Shown: positions 1 to 8,097 of the stretch, in pieces
How the letters are laid out: every line of letters starts with the position of its first letter
How positions within the stretch are numbered: position 1 is the first letter of the stretch
Origin: Candidatus Villigracilis proximus
GTDB lineage: Bacteria; Chloroflexota; Anaerolineae; Anaerolineales; Villigracilaceae
Assembly (NCBI GenBank): GCA_016715195.1
Contig: JADKBB010000036.1
Coordinates: 1-33,626, forward strand
Direction: 5' to 3'
DNA length: 33,626 nucleotides
The notes under the pieces: generated by a model
Database searches by the model: none
What the model was told of the DNA's origin: nothing
Seen by the model: only the letters and a program-made list of their open reading frames with translations
Position numbers and translations under genes: made by a program

Positions 1-53
1 TCCTACCATGGGGGCATTGGTAAATCGTATGAGTGTGAATAGAATTCTGCATC

Positions 54-563
54 ATGGTCAACAAAAACAACCTTCCCAAGATCAGTCTTAATGTCCTTTC
101 GGCGATTGCAGTCATTGCATCCTTTGTGTTCATATTTACCACCTTACGGCATTTTGATGGTACGTTCGTGCAGTACCTGATATTCATGATTTCACTGGCG
201 GTTATATCCTCCATCGTTTTGATCTTCTTGATCAGGACGGGTGCAAAAGTTGATAATAAACTGGCAAACATACAGGTAAAGGACAAGCGAGTCTTATATA
301 CCTTGCTTGTATACATTGCGATTCCCGTTTTCTGCGCAGTCACGGTCGGGATCTTATACTTATTGTCCTTAACCGGTTTTATGGAAACTTCTGCAGGGCG
401 GGACTTTGGTTTTGTCCTTGGTCTTTTTGGTATTCTTATCTTTTTCCCCTTTGTATTTGGCACAACCTTTATCTATCTTGGTGCCATTGTCAGCGCTCTC
501 TCGCGCTGGGCGGCGGGTCTTATCTGGCGCGAAAACGAAACAGGAATTGACCTTTGCTTTTGA
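54..563 (+). CDS. Small multi-pass membrane protein of unknown function
   Basis: The 169-residue product is dominated by four hydrophobic segments (about residues 12-30, 38-60, 82-107 and 117-150), so it is very probably an integral inner-membrane protein. No conserved catalytic motif is visible and I do not recognise the family. The last 20 residues turn abruptly polar, and an overlapping reading frame stays open past the stop (406-675), so the C-terminus could be altered by a frameshift; I see no second-frame sequence convincing enough to claim this. No strong ribosome site precedes the ATG. The following 200 bases up to the KAP gene hold nothing I can assign. Confidence 0.6.
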   Translation: MVNKNNLPKISLNVLSAIAVIASFVFIFTTLRHFDGTFVQYLIFMISLAVISSIVLIFLIRTGAKVDNKLANIQVKDKRVLYTLLVYIAIPVFCAVTVGILYLLSLTGFMETSAGRDFGFVLGLFGILIFFPFVFGTTFIYLGAIVSALSRWAAGLIWRENETGIDLCF

Positions 564-772
564 CAGTAGAAATAGTCTGGTTGTACGATCTAGAGCCACT
601 TTTGAACTCAATAAAAAACACCGGGCTGAATGTCGGCGTTTAGTGTTAGCTTTCGGGAAATTGTGGAAGGTCTGATGCGCCTGCTACAGCCATGAGAACG
701 AAACCTTTCCACCTTCGCATTCCCATCACTTGGTGGTAAAGTTTTCCAACTCTAAAAACGTAGGTGAACTCG

Positions 773-2197
773 ATGCTGCAGAAAAACCCTGAACTGACCA
801 TTCCGCTTAATAATCCCTTTCAAAACGACCAGTTGGAACGCAACAAAGTTGCCGATAATTTAACCCTGCTGGTTCAATCCACCAATCAGCCCTTCGTCAT
901 CAGCATTCAAGCGCCTTCAGGCTGGGGCAAATCCACGTTCATTAAAATGTGGAAGGCGCAGTTGGAACAATCGGGTCACATCTGTTTTTATTTCAACGCC
1001 TGGGAAAATGATTTTGTAGACGATCCACTGATCGCCTTCATTGGTGAGATCAACAAAACTTCGCTCGATAAAAGTCTCATGGGCCAGTTCAACGCCCAGA
1101 TCAAGAAACTGCAAAACTTCGGCGGCAAGATCGCGCGCCGCGCGCTTCCGCTTACGATTCAAATTGCAACACAAGGTCTGCTCGGACAGGAATCCGTCAG
1201 GAAAGCATCCGATATTCTTTTTACCAAAGGCAGTGAGATCGCCAACTTCGCATCCGAACTGGCCGAGGAAAAGATACGTCAATACGAAAGTGACAAGAAC
1301 GGGATTCAAGAATTCAAAACCGAGTTAACCCTCTTCGTTAAATCATTGTCCGCGGGCGGCGGGCGGCGCACACCCGTTGTCTTCTTCATTGACGAACTCG
1401 ACCGCTGCCGTCCTGAATTTAGTATTTTGCTGCTTGAACGCATCAAGCAGGTCTTTAGCGTCGAAGGCATTATCTTCGTCATCGGCACAGACCGCACCCA
1501 GCTTGAGCAATCGGTCAAATCGGTGCATGGAACCGAGATCGACAAAGACGGCTATCTCAGGCGCTTTATCGACTTCAGCGTTAACCTGCCTGAACCCACT
1601 GTTGAAAAATATTGCAAATTCCTTTTTGACCGATTCAAACTTCAGGAGATCTTTGCCAAACGCCGCAGCGGACGTGAAGAAAGTGAATCGCTCATGCGCA
1701 CCTTCGTCCATCTTGCGAAGTCCTATCGCTTCAGTCTGCGCGTCATCGAACAATGCTTCACCGAGATCAACCTCGTCTTGCGGACAACGCCCCCGAACAC
1801 GCGCATGTTCCCATTTTTACTTGCCCTGCTGGTGGCGATGAAAGCCCACAAACCCGCATCATACGACCTGTTACTTGCCGCTCTTTCAAAAGCAGATATC
1901 CAGTCTCTGACAGACGAACTCAAGCAGGAACTTGATATCAACGACCGCATTTACAAATGGACACTCGCGCAGTTCGATGCCTATTTGATCTACGGTTATC
2001 TCGAAACTGAAGAAGATAAAGTTGAAGCACTCGCCGCATTGAAAGCCAGCGCTGTCAGTCAGAATCCCATTGAACGCAGTTACGCTCAACAGGTTTTGCG
2101 CTTCATCGAACAGATCCAACTCGACTCGTCCGCCAGTGCAATTAAGAATCTCGCTTCACAGATCAGCCTCCTGCAAAAATTATCCATCGCAGGTTAA
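773..2197 (+). CDS. KAP family P-loop NTPase
   Basis: This is a soluble STAND/KAP-type ATPase. Numbered from the in-frame GTG at 764, the Walker A motif APSGWGKST lies at residues 50-58, the KAP-typical NAWEND follows at 79-84 and a Walker B of form FFIDELDRCRP at 207-217, which is the KAP signature. The C-terminal half is helical. I prefer the ATG at 773 because AGGTGA at 762-767 lies 5 bases before it; the GTG has no such site. Many KAP NTPases carry transmembrane helices inserted in the P-loop domain, but none is evident here. Family members couple NTP hydrolysis to assembly at the membrane, and some act in phage exclusion; the role here is unknown. It stands alone, without an adjacent effector gene. 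Confidence 0.88.
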   Translation: MLQKNPELTIPLNNPFQNDQLERNKVADNLTLLVQSTNQPFVISIQAPSGWGKSTFIKMWKAQLEQSGHICFYFNAWENDFVDDPLIAFIGEINKTSLDKSLMGQFNAQIKKLQNFGGKIARRALPLTIQIATQGLLGQESVRKASDILFTKGSEIANFASELAEEKIRQYESDKNGIQEFKTELTLFVKSLSAGGGRRTPVVFFIDELDRCRPEFSILLLERIKQVFSVEGIIFVIGTDRTQLEQSVKSVHGTEIDKDGYLRRFIDFSVNLPEPTVEKYCKFLFDRFKLQEIFAKRRSGREESESLMRTFVHLAKSYRFSLRVIEQCFTEINLVLRTTPPNTRMFPFLLALLVAMKAHKPASYDLLLAALSKADIQSLTDELKQELDINDRIYKWTLAQFDAYLIYGYLETEEDKVEALAALKASAVSQNPIERSYAQQVLRFIEQIQLDSSASAIKNLASQISLLQKLSIAG

Positions 2198-2299
2198 AGA
2201 AAATGCGCATTATAAAAAGATAATTGGCTGAGAGGTGTAAAATACAGTAAACAACCCAAGTTGCTCCTTTAGGACAAGAGTCTTTATAAGACTATTTTG

Positions 2300-2361
2300 A
2301 ACCGCAGAGTTCGCGGGGTTTTTATGGCTTTTTCTCTGCGCCCTCCGCGACTCCGCGGTGA
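2300..2361. repeat. Dispersed imperfect inverted repeat (CCGCAGAG type)
   Basis: The left arm accgcagag (2301-2309) pairs with ctccgcggt (2351-2359) with one mismatch, and inner GC-rich words (ttcgcgg, ctctgcg, ctccgcg) echo the same motif. This composition matches the short CCGCAGAG/CTCTGCGG intergenic repeats seen in many Chloroflexota and Planctomycetes genomes. It lies in the 216-base gap between the KAP gene and the TPR gene. Antisense reading gives a spurious ESRRAQRK-type peptide. Confidence 0.55.
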
Positions 2362-2413
2362 AATTGAATAAGGTGGCAACTTGAATTAAATATCCTCCTA
2401 GGCGAAAAAGTCC

Positions 2414-3436
2414 ATGATGCGGGAAGACACCTTGCTTCAACAGGCCATCTCAGCGGCGCGTGCCGGGCACGAATTAACGGCGCGGGATATTTTTTTGGAA
2501 ATTATCGAGATCAATCCGCGCAATGAGATCGCCTGGATGTGGCTGACCGGTCTGCTTGATGATCTTGATGATTGCATCTACGCCTGCGAAATGGTTTTGG
2601 ATATTAATCCGCATCACGCGAGCGCCCGTCAGTACCTCGATCAACTCCAGGTTAAAAAACAAAAGCAGCTCGCCGAAGAAAAACTCCACGCACAGAATCA
2701 GCTTCAAAGGGCGCGTGAACTGGTCAAGTCCAATCACCGTGGTGATGCGCTGGCCCTCGTCCGCGATGTAACCCAGAGGACCACGCCAACTGTCGAAGCG
2801 TGGCGTCTGCTTGCAGACCTGTCAACCGATATGGAAGACCGTCTGCTTGCGCTTGAAAAATTATTAACCCTCACGCCGGGTGATATCAAAGCCCGTCAGG
2901 AAATTGATCGTATCCGCCACTTTAAAAATAATCCGCTTGATCTGGGGGCCATGTATGAAGAGCAGGGGAATATTGATAAGGCGATTGAAACTTACGGCTT
3001 TGCCTTGCTGCGTCCCGAGTTAAAAAACAAAGGGAACAGCATCTACCGAAAAATTGTTCAGCTTGAAAATCTCCGTTTCGAAAATATCGCGCATGTCTCC
3101 CCCGCCGCATCGGTTGCGCGCCTCACCGCTGGCCCGCCGCTTTTATATTTAATGCTGCTCCTTGTGCACGTGGGAATCAATCCGCTGGCACAGCCCGAGC
3201 CTTTCCTCTGGATCGGATTTATTTGGGTTGTACTCGGCGGCATCATGATCGCGTTTGCATCTGTCCGCTCGCGTCATCGGCTATGGTCTGCACTTTTTAA
3301 AGATGCCGGTTCCGGTGGAACCCCGGTCGCACGTTTTATATTGGCGGCCGCTGGTTGGGTACTGCTTTCCCTTCCATTCCTGTTGATGTTTTTCACGGCA
3401 TTTAATCGCCTGTTTCATTTCGACTTTTTTAGATAG
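2414..3436 (+). CDS. TPR-repeat protein with C-terminal membrane helices
   Basis: The 340-residue product starts with tetratricopeptide-like helices (about residues 5-70, with AWMWLTGLLDD and a second unit ending in INPHHASARQYL). A charged coiled-coil-like linker and further TPR-like units follow (about 90-215), then three hydrophobic segments (about 240-258, 265-285 and 308-332). The topology suggests a cytoplasmic protein-interaction domain tethered to the membrane. Only 14 bases separate its stop from the rhomboid protease gene, so the two are probably co-transcribed and the TPR part may recruit substrates or partners to the protease; that functional link is inference. TPR/GlpG-like pairs are a recurrent arrangement in this phylum. 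Confidence 0.75.
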   Translation: MMREDTLLQQAISAARAGHELTARDIFLEIIEINPRNEIAWMWLTGLLDDLDDCIYACEMVLDINPHHASARQYLDQLQVKKQKQLAEEKLHAQNQLQRARELVKSNHRGDALALVRDVTQRTTPTVEAWRLLADLSTDMEDRLLALEKLLTLTPGDIKARQEIDRIRHFKNNPLDLGAMYEEQGNIDKAIETYGFALLRPELKNKGNSIYRKIVQLENLRFENIAHVSPAASVARLTAGPPLLYLMLLLVHVGINPLAQPEPFLWIGFIWVVLGGIMIAFASVRSRHRLWSALFKDAGSGGTPVARFILAAAGWVLLSLPFLLMFFTAFNRLFHFDFFR

Positions 3437-3450
3437 GATAACGCCCGCGC

Positions 3451-4137
3451 ATGTTCCCGATCAATGACACTGAACCCAACCGATACAGTGCGTTTCCTTT
3501 CGTAACCCTGATGCTGATCCTGATCAACACAATGATTCTCATCTGGGAGTTGACTCTGCCCACCGAAACCCTTGACCGTATCTTTGATGTCTACGGTTCC
3601 ACACCCAGTTTGATCTGGGCGCGGCAGGGAGCAGGTGTTATCTCCACCATCACATCCATGTTCCTGCACGGCGGGATTTTTCATCTGCTGGGTAACATGC
3701 TCTTCCTGTGGGTCTTTGGCCGCCGCGTGGAAGATGCCTGCGGCCCGATGCGCTACCTGATGTTTTACATCCTCGCCGGAACCAGTTCAGATCTGATGAC
3801 CGCGCTCGCCATGCCAAAGATGGACATTCCCGGTGTTGGAGCGAGCGGTGCTATTTTCGGTGTGATGGGTGCCTATCTTTTACTCTTCCCCGGCGGATAT
3901 ATCCGCACGCTGTGGTTCATTTATTTTATCCCCACCTGGCCCAAAGTCCGCGCATTTTGGTTCGTGTTGTATTATTTGCTGATCCAGATTCCCCCCGCAT
4001 TGGATACTTATATGAACGGCGTGGAATACAGCACCGGCTACTGGGCGCATCTCGGCGGATTTTTCGCCTGCTTCTCCATCCTGCTCTTTCTCAGACCCGA
4101 AGCCTTCGCACGTTACATGAGCAACGTCTCTGTGTAA
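3451..4137 (+). CDS. Rhomboid family intramembrane serine protease
   Basis: The 228-residue six-helix protein carries the full rhomboid signature. FHLLGNM at residues 77-83 supplies the conserved His78 and oxyanion Asn82, GASG at 130-133 has the catalytic Ser132 inside GxSGxxFG, and His200 in AHLGGF completes the Ser-His dyad. Rhomboids cut transmembrane proteins within the lipid bilayer. Length and motif order fit the bacterial GlpG-like class without extra domains. The gene follows the TPR-membrane gene by 14 bases, indicating an operon. The physiological substrate cannot be told from sequence. Confidence 0.93.
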   Translation: MFPINDTEPNRYSAFPFVTLMLILINTMILIWELTLPTETLDRIFDVYGSTPSLIWARQGAGVISTITSMFLHGGIFHLLGNMLFLWVFGRRVEDACGPMRYLMFYILAGTSSDLMTALAMPKMDIPGVGASGAIFGVMGAYLLLFPGGYIRTLWFIYFIPTWPKVRAFWFVLYYLLIQIPPALDTYMNGVEYSTGYWAHLGGFFACFSILLFLRPEAFARYMSNVSV

Positions 4138-4497
4138 TCAGTAATTCCTTATTTTGAAGATCATCATGTTGATGGATTTGCGTTTAAAACACAGACGGCA
4201 CCTGCAGGGCATGGTTATTCCAAGCTCGCTTGACGCGTCTTAATTTTTGTGTCGTATTTGGAACGCGAACACTTGCGCCGCATTCCAGTGCAGGTGTTTA
4301 CCGAATGAACGAATTTAAAAGGTTTTTTGACCTTGGAATAGTAGTGATCCGCATGGCAGGCGACCTATCCGATCTTGGAGTTTTTTCGTGAAACACTAAT
4401 AATAGATGGGTATTCTCTAAAAAAAGACGAGAGAATTTCTCTCTGTCGTCACTATATATAATATACTTGAGTTAAATTTTATCTTTAGGAGAGTGGA
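4138..4497. other. Non-coding stretch with repeat and nested inverted repeats
   Basis: No convincing gene lies in these 360 bases. The stretch holds a repeat copy (4162-4211) related to one at 30061-30113, then a nested pair of inverted repeats: tattccaag (4216-4224) with cttggaata (4332-4340), and inside it aacacttgc (4268-4276) with gcaggtgtt (4290-4298, one G-U). A small dyad gagagaa/ttctctc lies near 4429-4443. A TATAAT at 4457-4462 and AGGAGAG just before 4498 probably belong to the downstream gene. A structured RNA is possible but unproven. Confidence 0.45.
4162..4211 (+). repeat. Hairpin-plus-conserved-tail dispersed repeat, copy A
   Basis: A small hairpin (catca/tgatg at 4162-4174) is followed by a T-rich bridge and the tail aaaacacagacggcacctgc, continuing to agggca. 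The copy at 30061-30113 has the same order, with a longer hairpin (catcagc/gctgatg) and a tail differing at three positions. The hairpin arms change together between the copies, which suggests that structure is maintained. Confidence 0.55.
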
Positions 4498-4824
4498 ATG
4501 GAACGTGTGAAGGAATTTCTTAAGAAAGTCCCCTGGTCGATGGTTATTTTAGTTGTGTGGATGATCGTTTCGCAATACTTCGCCATGCAGTTGGTCATCG
4601 TCCCAGCCGTTATGGCGCTTTTAGGCACCTTGTTTGTTCCCGTTTTGCTTCCTGTTTTTCTGATTCTAATTATCGCCCCCGGTGTTTTTTCTCTGGCATC
4701 CTGGGTTGCGCTTTTATTTCGCAGAAAAATTCTGGCTGCCATACTAAGCGGTATGGCCTTGCTGATCGGCGGGGGATCTGCGGCAGTACTGAACTGGTTT
4801 TTTAACGAATACGTTGGGACTTAA
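4498..4824 (+). CDS. Small three-helix membrane protein of unknown function
   Basis: A 108-residue protein with three hydrophobic segments (about residues 13-35, 39-73 and 81-103) and almost no polar loops, so probably an integral membrane protein. The start is well supported: AGGAGAG lies about 4 bases before the ATG, and a TATAAT sits 35 bases upstream. The gene ends shortly before a strong terminator shared with the convergent osmC-like gene, so it is a single-gene transcription unit. I do not recognise the family. Confidence 0.7.
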   Translation: MERVKEFLKKVPWSMVILVVWMIVSQYFAMQLVIVPAVMALLGTLFVPVLLPVFLILIIAPGVFSLASWVALLFRRKILAAILSGMALLIGGGSAAVLNWFFNEYVGT

Positions 4825-4844
4825 ACACAGATTTATCCTATAAA

Positions 4845-4876
4845 AAATCCCCTTTCCTAAACAGGAAAGGGGATTT
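4845..4876. terminator. Bidirectional intrinsic terminator
   Basis: A perfect 14-bp stem (4845-4858 with 4863-4876) closes a 4-base loop, followed by gcttttt on the plus strand and preceded by an A-run that serves as the U-tract on the minus strand. It lies between the convergent small membrane protein gene and the osmC-like gene and should terminate both. Confidence 0.88.
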
Positions 4877-4892
4877 GCTTTTTGAAGTGGAG

Positions 4893-5297
4893 TTACCCTT
4901 CCACAACCTCATAATCATGTGTGATCTCGATCGCATCGCGCAAGGTCGCATAGACTGAGCAATAATTTTCCTCGCTCAACAGAATCGCCTTGCCAACTTT
5001 TTCCGGGTCAATACCTGTTCCTGTCACTTGATAGTGAACATGAATCTTTCTAAATCGCCAGGGCGGAGTGTCGTCCTGCGTTGCCTCCGCGGTGACTTTC
5101 AATGAGTGAATCTGCAGCCTTTGTTTTTCAAGAATGCTGACAACATCGTGTGATGCGCATCCGATCAAAGACATGGGCAGTAAGTCTGAGGCGCTAACGC
5201 CCTTCGGCTTCTTCATAATGATCTGGTAATTATCATTATCTTGAAGCGTGAACTGCTGTTCGGGATTCCAATTGAGGTGAACGGTTTTAGATGCCAT
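4893..5297 (-). CDS. OsmC/Ohr family peroxiredoxin-like protein
   Basis: The protein of about 135 residues shows the OsmC fold pattern. SLIGCASHDVVSIL carries the first redox Cys at the start of the central helix, and ENYCSVYATL carries the second, the pair that reduces organic hydroperoxides. It resembles the YhfA-like branch rather than Ohr. The upstream codons read GTG-GAC-ATG; I chose the ATG at 5297, with the GTG at 5303 as alternative. A TATACT element lies only a few bases upstream, so the mRNA may be nearly leaderless. The gene is convergent with the small membrane protein and diverges from the YhhN-like gene. It acts in the cytoplasm, probably in oxidant defence. Confidence 0.87.
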   Translation of the reverse strand: MASKTVHLNWNPEQQFTLQDNDNYQIIMKKPKGVSASDLLPMSLIGCASHDVVSILEKQRLQIHSLKVTAEATQDDTPPWRFRKIHVHYQVTGTGIDPEKVGKAILLSEENYCSVYATLRDAIEITHDYEVVEG

Positions 5298-5410
5298 GTC
5301 CACAGTATAGCATTAAAGGTGTGTGGGTCATGGTAGGATATACATGGGAGTCGGGCTGGCCTTCCAGGTTTCTTTTGCCCATATTTTTCCTCCCAATCCA
5401 CGGAGTATCC

Positions 5411-6076
5411 ATGAATATTTTTTTACCTGCTGCATTGTTGTTTGCCGCGCTTGAGTCGCTGTCCTTGTGGAAGCGCTGGCCGCGGCTGGAATATATCGCC
5501 AAGCCCGCTGTCATGCTCATCCTCTTCGCCTGGCTCTTCACATCCATCGGATTGAACGGCGCCGCGCTCTGGTTTGGGCTGGGGATTATATTTTCCCTGG
5601 CCGGTGACGTGTTCCTGATGATCGCCCTCGATCGTTTCTTTATCTTTGGGCTGGTTGCTTTTCTACTGGCACACATCGCCTACGTGATCGGATTCAATAT
5701 CCCATTACCGGATTTCTCCGCCTGGGGACTCGTCTTCGCTGTTATTGTCAGCCTTGGCGGAGCACGGATCATTCGACGTATCGTAGCTGCTCTGGCTTCC
5801 AATGGGCAGTCAGCCATGCGGACGCCGATCCTCATCTATAGTCTGGTCATCTCGCTCATGCTTTTATCTGCGATGATGAAGCTGAGCGACCTGACCTGGA
5901 ATGCAAACGCCGCAGCCCTTGTCAGCCTGGGTGCGCTCCTGTTTTATATTTCAGATATCCTCCTCGCCTGGAATAAATTCGTCGCCCCCATTCAGCATGG
6001 ACGTATCTACAATATCGCCGCCTATCATCTCGGCCAGATCATGTTGATCGCCGGTGTCATTGCTCAATTTAAATAA
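5411..6076 (+). CDS. YhhN/TMEM86 family membrane protein (lysoplasmalogenase-like)
   Basis: An eight-helix membrane protein with the conserved family words GDVFLM and FYISDILLA near the ends of helices and YHLGQ in the last segment, as in YhhN/TMEM86. Characterised animal members hydrolyse the vinyl-ether bond of lysoplasmalogens; the bacterial role is mostly untested. The frame is open from 5291, but that upstream ATG overlaps the divergent osmC-like start and adds a non-hydrophobic leader. The ATG at 5411 has CGGAG 5 bases upstream and begins the first helix, so I take it as the start (221 residues). It is followed after 14 bases by the YdcZ-like transporter gene, probably in one operon. 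Confidence 0.85.
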   Translation: MNIFLPAALLFAALESLSLWKRWPRLEYIAKPAVMLILFAWLFTSIGLNGAALWFGLGIIFSLAGDVFLMIALDRFFIFGLVAFLLAHIAYVIGFNIPLPDFSAWGLVFAVIVSLGGARIIRRIVAALASNGQSAMRTPILIYSLVISLMLLSAMMKLSDLTWNANAAALVSLGALLFYISDILLAWNKFVAPIQHGRIYNIAAYHLGQIMLIAGVIAQFK

Positions 6077-6090
6077 AAAGGACAATCAAC

Positions 6091-6528
6091 ATGCAGTCAA
6101 TCATCGTCATCATTCTTATCGGGTTGGTCGGTGGAATCGCCGTCGGGGTGCAAGCCCCTCTTTCGAGCATGATCAGCCAACGGCTGGGAGTGATCGAGAG
6201 CATTTTCATCATCCACCTTGGCGGAGCTATCGCAGCCTTGATCCCGCTGATCTATTATGGCGGCGGGAAACTTTCCAACTGGCGTGCTGTTCCGTGGTAT
6301 GCATTATGTGCCGGAGTATTTGGACTTGTGGTTATTTTTTCCATGAGTTATATGATCCCCCGCGTTGGGGTTGCGACCGCGCTCATTATTCTTCTGGCGG
6401 GCCAGCTTTTTATCGGCACCATCCTCGATCATTTTGGTTTGCTCGGTGCAATTCAAAGACCGCTGGAGCTTTCACGCATCTTCGGTCTGGCGATTGTTTT
6501 GGCGGGTGTCTGGTTGACTGTAAAATAA
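6091..6528 (+). CDS. DMT family transporter, YdcZ/DUF606 type
   Basis: A 145-residue protein with five hydrophobic segments. Features typical of the DUF606 (YdcZ) half-size branch of the drug/metabolite transporter superfamily are the start GLVGGIAVGVQAPLSSMISQ, the internal FIIHLGGAIAALIPL and the end GVATALIILLAGQL. Such proteins carry one five-helix half and are expected to dimerise. AAGGACA precedes the ATG. Substrate cannot be inferred. It lies directly downstream of the YhhN-like gene. Confidence 0.85.
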   Translation: MQSIIVIILIGLVGGIAVGVQAPLSSMISQRLGVIESIFIIHLGGAIAALIPLIYYGGGKLSNWRAVPWYALCAGVFGLVVIFSMSYMIPRVGVATALIILLAGQLFIGTILDHFGLLGAIQRPLELSRIFGLAIVLAGVWLTVK

Positions 6529-6611
6529 ATCCATTACCTATATCCTATATCGCACGCTTTGCTGTATCTATATAATGCCGGATGTTATTAAATTTGATTG
6601 GAGGCAACTAT

Positions 6612-7286
6612 ATGTATACATATCCCATTAAGCTTGAATTCCCAATGATCAGCATTGGGCGTCAGGTGGACGTAAGAAACGGCGATGGTAAATTCATTAT
6701 GCGAGCCGCTGACCCGTTTATTTCCTTCAAGGATCAGGTCATGGTCACAAATGGTTCAGGGGCACCCGTTTATTACTTTAAGGGAGATACAAGTTTTCGT
6801 TTTCTTTTTCAGTTTGCCAGTATGTCTACAAGCTGGGATATTCAAACTCCGGATGGAAAACCCGTAGCCCATGTTCGTAATTATTATGCGCGCATGGAAG
6901 AATTTAAATCTGTGGGAGTCGATGCGCCAAATGCGATGATGGCGGACGGACGCGCTTCCATTGGCGGGGCGCTGGGGAATGCCGCCGCGAATTTTCTCAA
7001 TAATAGTATCAGCAGCAATCTTCCGAGCCGGCTTGTGTATCAGGTACTTAATGAAGAGGGAGGCAGCATCCTCGGTTGGGTTGTTCCTTCGCGTGGAACT
7101 GGCTGGTTTGATTTTTTGCCATATTCCACACGCATTCAGATTCTTAATCTGCCTTTTGCGGCACGCGCTTACGCGCCGTCTTATGAATTTAAACTGGGTA
7201 ATTTGTACGGCCCTACCGTGTTAACTTTGCAAAAACAACGCGACCTGCTTGTTGATCGTTACACATTGTCAAGGCTGGTGAATTGA
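6612..7286 (+). CDS. LURP-one/tubby-like domain protein, probably frameshifted at its end
   Basis: The product begins MYTYPIKLEFPMISIGRQVD and continues through alternating beta strands (SFKDQVMVTNGSGAPVYYF, WDIQTPDGKPVAHV), the pattern of the LURP-one-related/phospholipid-scramblase beta barrel. The start at 6612 is fixed by TTGGAGGC 8 bases upstream; the longer frame from 6582 runs through that site. The present stop (7284-7286) removes the C-terminal helix expected for this fold. One extra T near 7283 would continue the protein as LTDANERWVIPALTLVTMF and on to a TAA at 7373-7375, leaving only 7 bases to the next gene. I therefore read it as one gene with a single-base shift. Function in bacteria is unknown, with membrane association likely. 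Confidence 0.7.
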   Translation: MYTYPIKLEFPMISIGRQVDVRNGDGKFIMRAADPFISFKDQVMVTNGSGAPVYYFKGDTSFRFLFQFASMSTSWDIQTPDGKPVAHVRNYYARMEEFKSVGVDAPNAMMADGRASIGGALGNAAANFLNNSISSNLPSRLVYQVLNEEGGSILGWVVPSRGTGWFDFLPYSTRIQILNLPFAARAYAPSYEFKLGNLYGPTVLTLQKQRDLLVDRYTLSRLVN

Positions 7287-7382
7287 CAGATGCCAATGAA
7301 CGCTGGGTTATTCCTGCCTTAACTCTGGTGACTATGTTTGAGCGCCAGCGTGTTAAGGAAATGGCTGACTGGTAATGAAGCG

Positions 7383-8009
7383 ATGACTTTGAATATGAAT
7401 TCCACGTTCGAGCATAATCACGAATTACAACAGGCAGGGACTTTCTCCGCGTCTGATCTAAACGAAAATCAGCGCGGAAAGTTTTCTCCGGCCCAGCTTA
7501 AGCGCTTTGAGGATGACCGTGAGTTCATTCGGCAGAGCGTGGGTAAATACAATAACAAGTCACCGCTGGTCAGTTTGATCTTCTTTATTGGGTTGTTTGG
7601 CTTTGCAGTAGTTTTATATTTTGTTGGTGTGCTTGATGTTTTGCGGGATATTCTCGGTGGATTATTCCTGCCGGTTTTGGCGGGTGCCTTTGTTTTTGCC
7701 GCGATCTTTATTTTTGTCGTAATTCCCCGTCAGTATCAATCTTCGGTTGATGCATTTCAAGCGATGGGGACGCCGCTGGCTCAAAGTCCATTGGGCTCCA
7801 TTCAAGTCATCGAAGCGCGCGCCCATGCCTATCATTACAATGATGTTCGCCGTCCGCACTATGCTCAAGATTTTCTTGAAATGGAAAGCATCAAGTTTTC
7901 GATCGCATCTTCACTGTATGAAGTTCTTCAATCCAAAAGACTGTACCGGGCCTATGCCGTGCAGGATCAGGGCGTGTGGATCTTGCTTAGTATTGAAGCA
8001 TTGGAGTAA
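7383..8009 (+). CDS. Two-helix membrane protein of unknown function
   Basis: About 208 residues: a polar N-terminal part with the motif LNENQRGKFSPAQLKRFEDD, two hydrophobic segments (about residues 62-85 and 90-112) and a soluble C-terminal part of roughly 90 residues. The N-terminal segment recalls short juxtamembrane sequences of other Chloroflexota membrane proteins, but no named family is recognised. The frame is open from a TTG at 7338; I chose the ATG at 7383, with ATG 7395 also possible, since neither has a strong ribosome site. If the upstream LURP-like gene truly ends at 7375, the two genes are tightly spaced and likely co-expressed. Confidence 0.62.
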   Translation: MTLNMNSTFEHNHELQQAGTFSASDLNENQRGKFSPAQLKRFEDDREFIRQSVGKYNNKSPLVSLIFFIGLFGFAVVLYFVGVLDVLRDILGGLFLPVLAGAFVFAAIFIFVVIPRQYQSSVDAFQAMGTPLAQSPLGSIQVIEARAHAYHYNDVRRPHYAQDFLEMESIKFSIASSLYEVLQSKRLYRAYAVQDQGVWILLSIEALE

Positions 8010-8039
8010 GCGGATTTATATCCCCGGATAAAATCTTTG

Positions 8040-8078
8040 AAAGAGCGGACTTTGACATCATGTCAAAGTCCGCTCTTT
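8040..8078. terminator. Strong bidirectional intrinsic terminator
   Basis: A perfect 18-bp stem (8040-8057 with 8061-8078) with a 3-base loop, followed by atttttctt on the plus strand. It lies between the convergent membrane-protein gene (ending 8009) and the GHKL ATPase gene (ending 8098). The minus-strand tail is less U-rich, so termination is probably stronger for plus-strand transcripts. Confidence 0.87.
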
Positions 8079-8097
8079 ATTTTTCTTATATAAATCA

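Noticed and set aside
2210..2440. Open frame of 76 codons on the minus strand
   Set aside because: It translates the CCGCAGAG repeat (TAESRRAQRK), a known kind of spurious ORF, and overlaps the start of the TPR gene.
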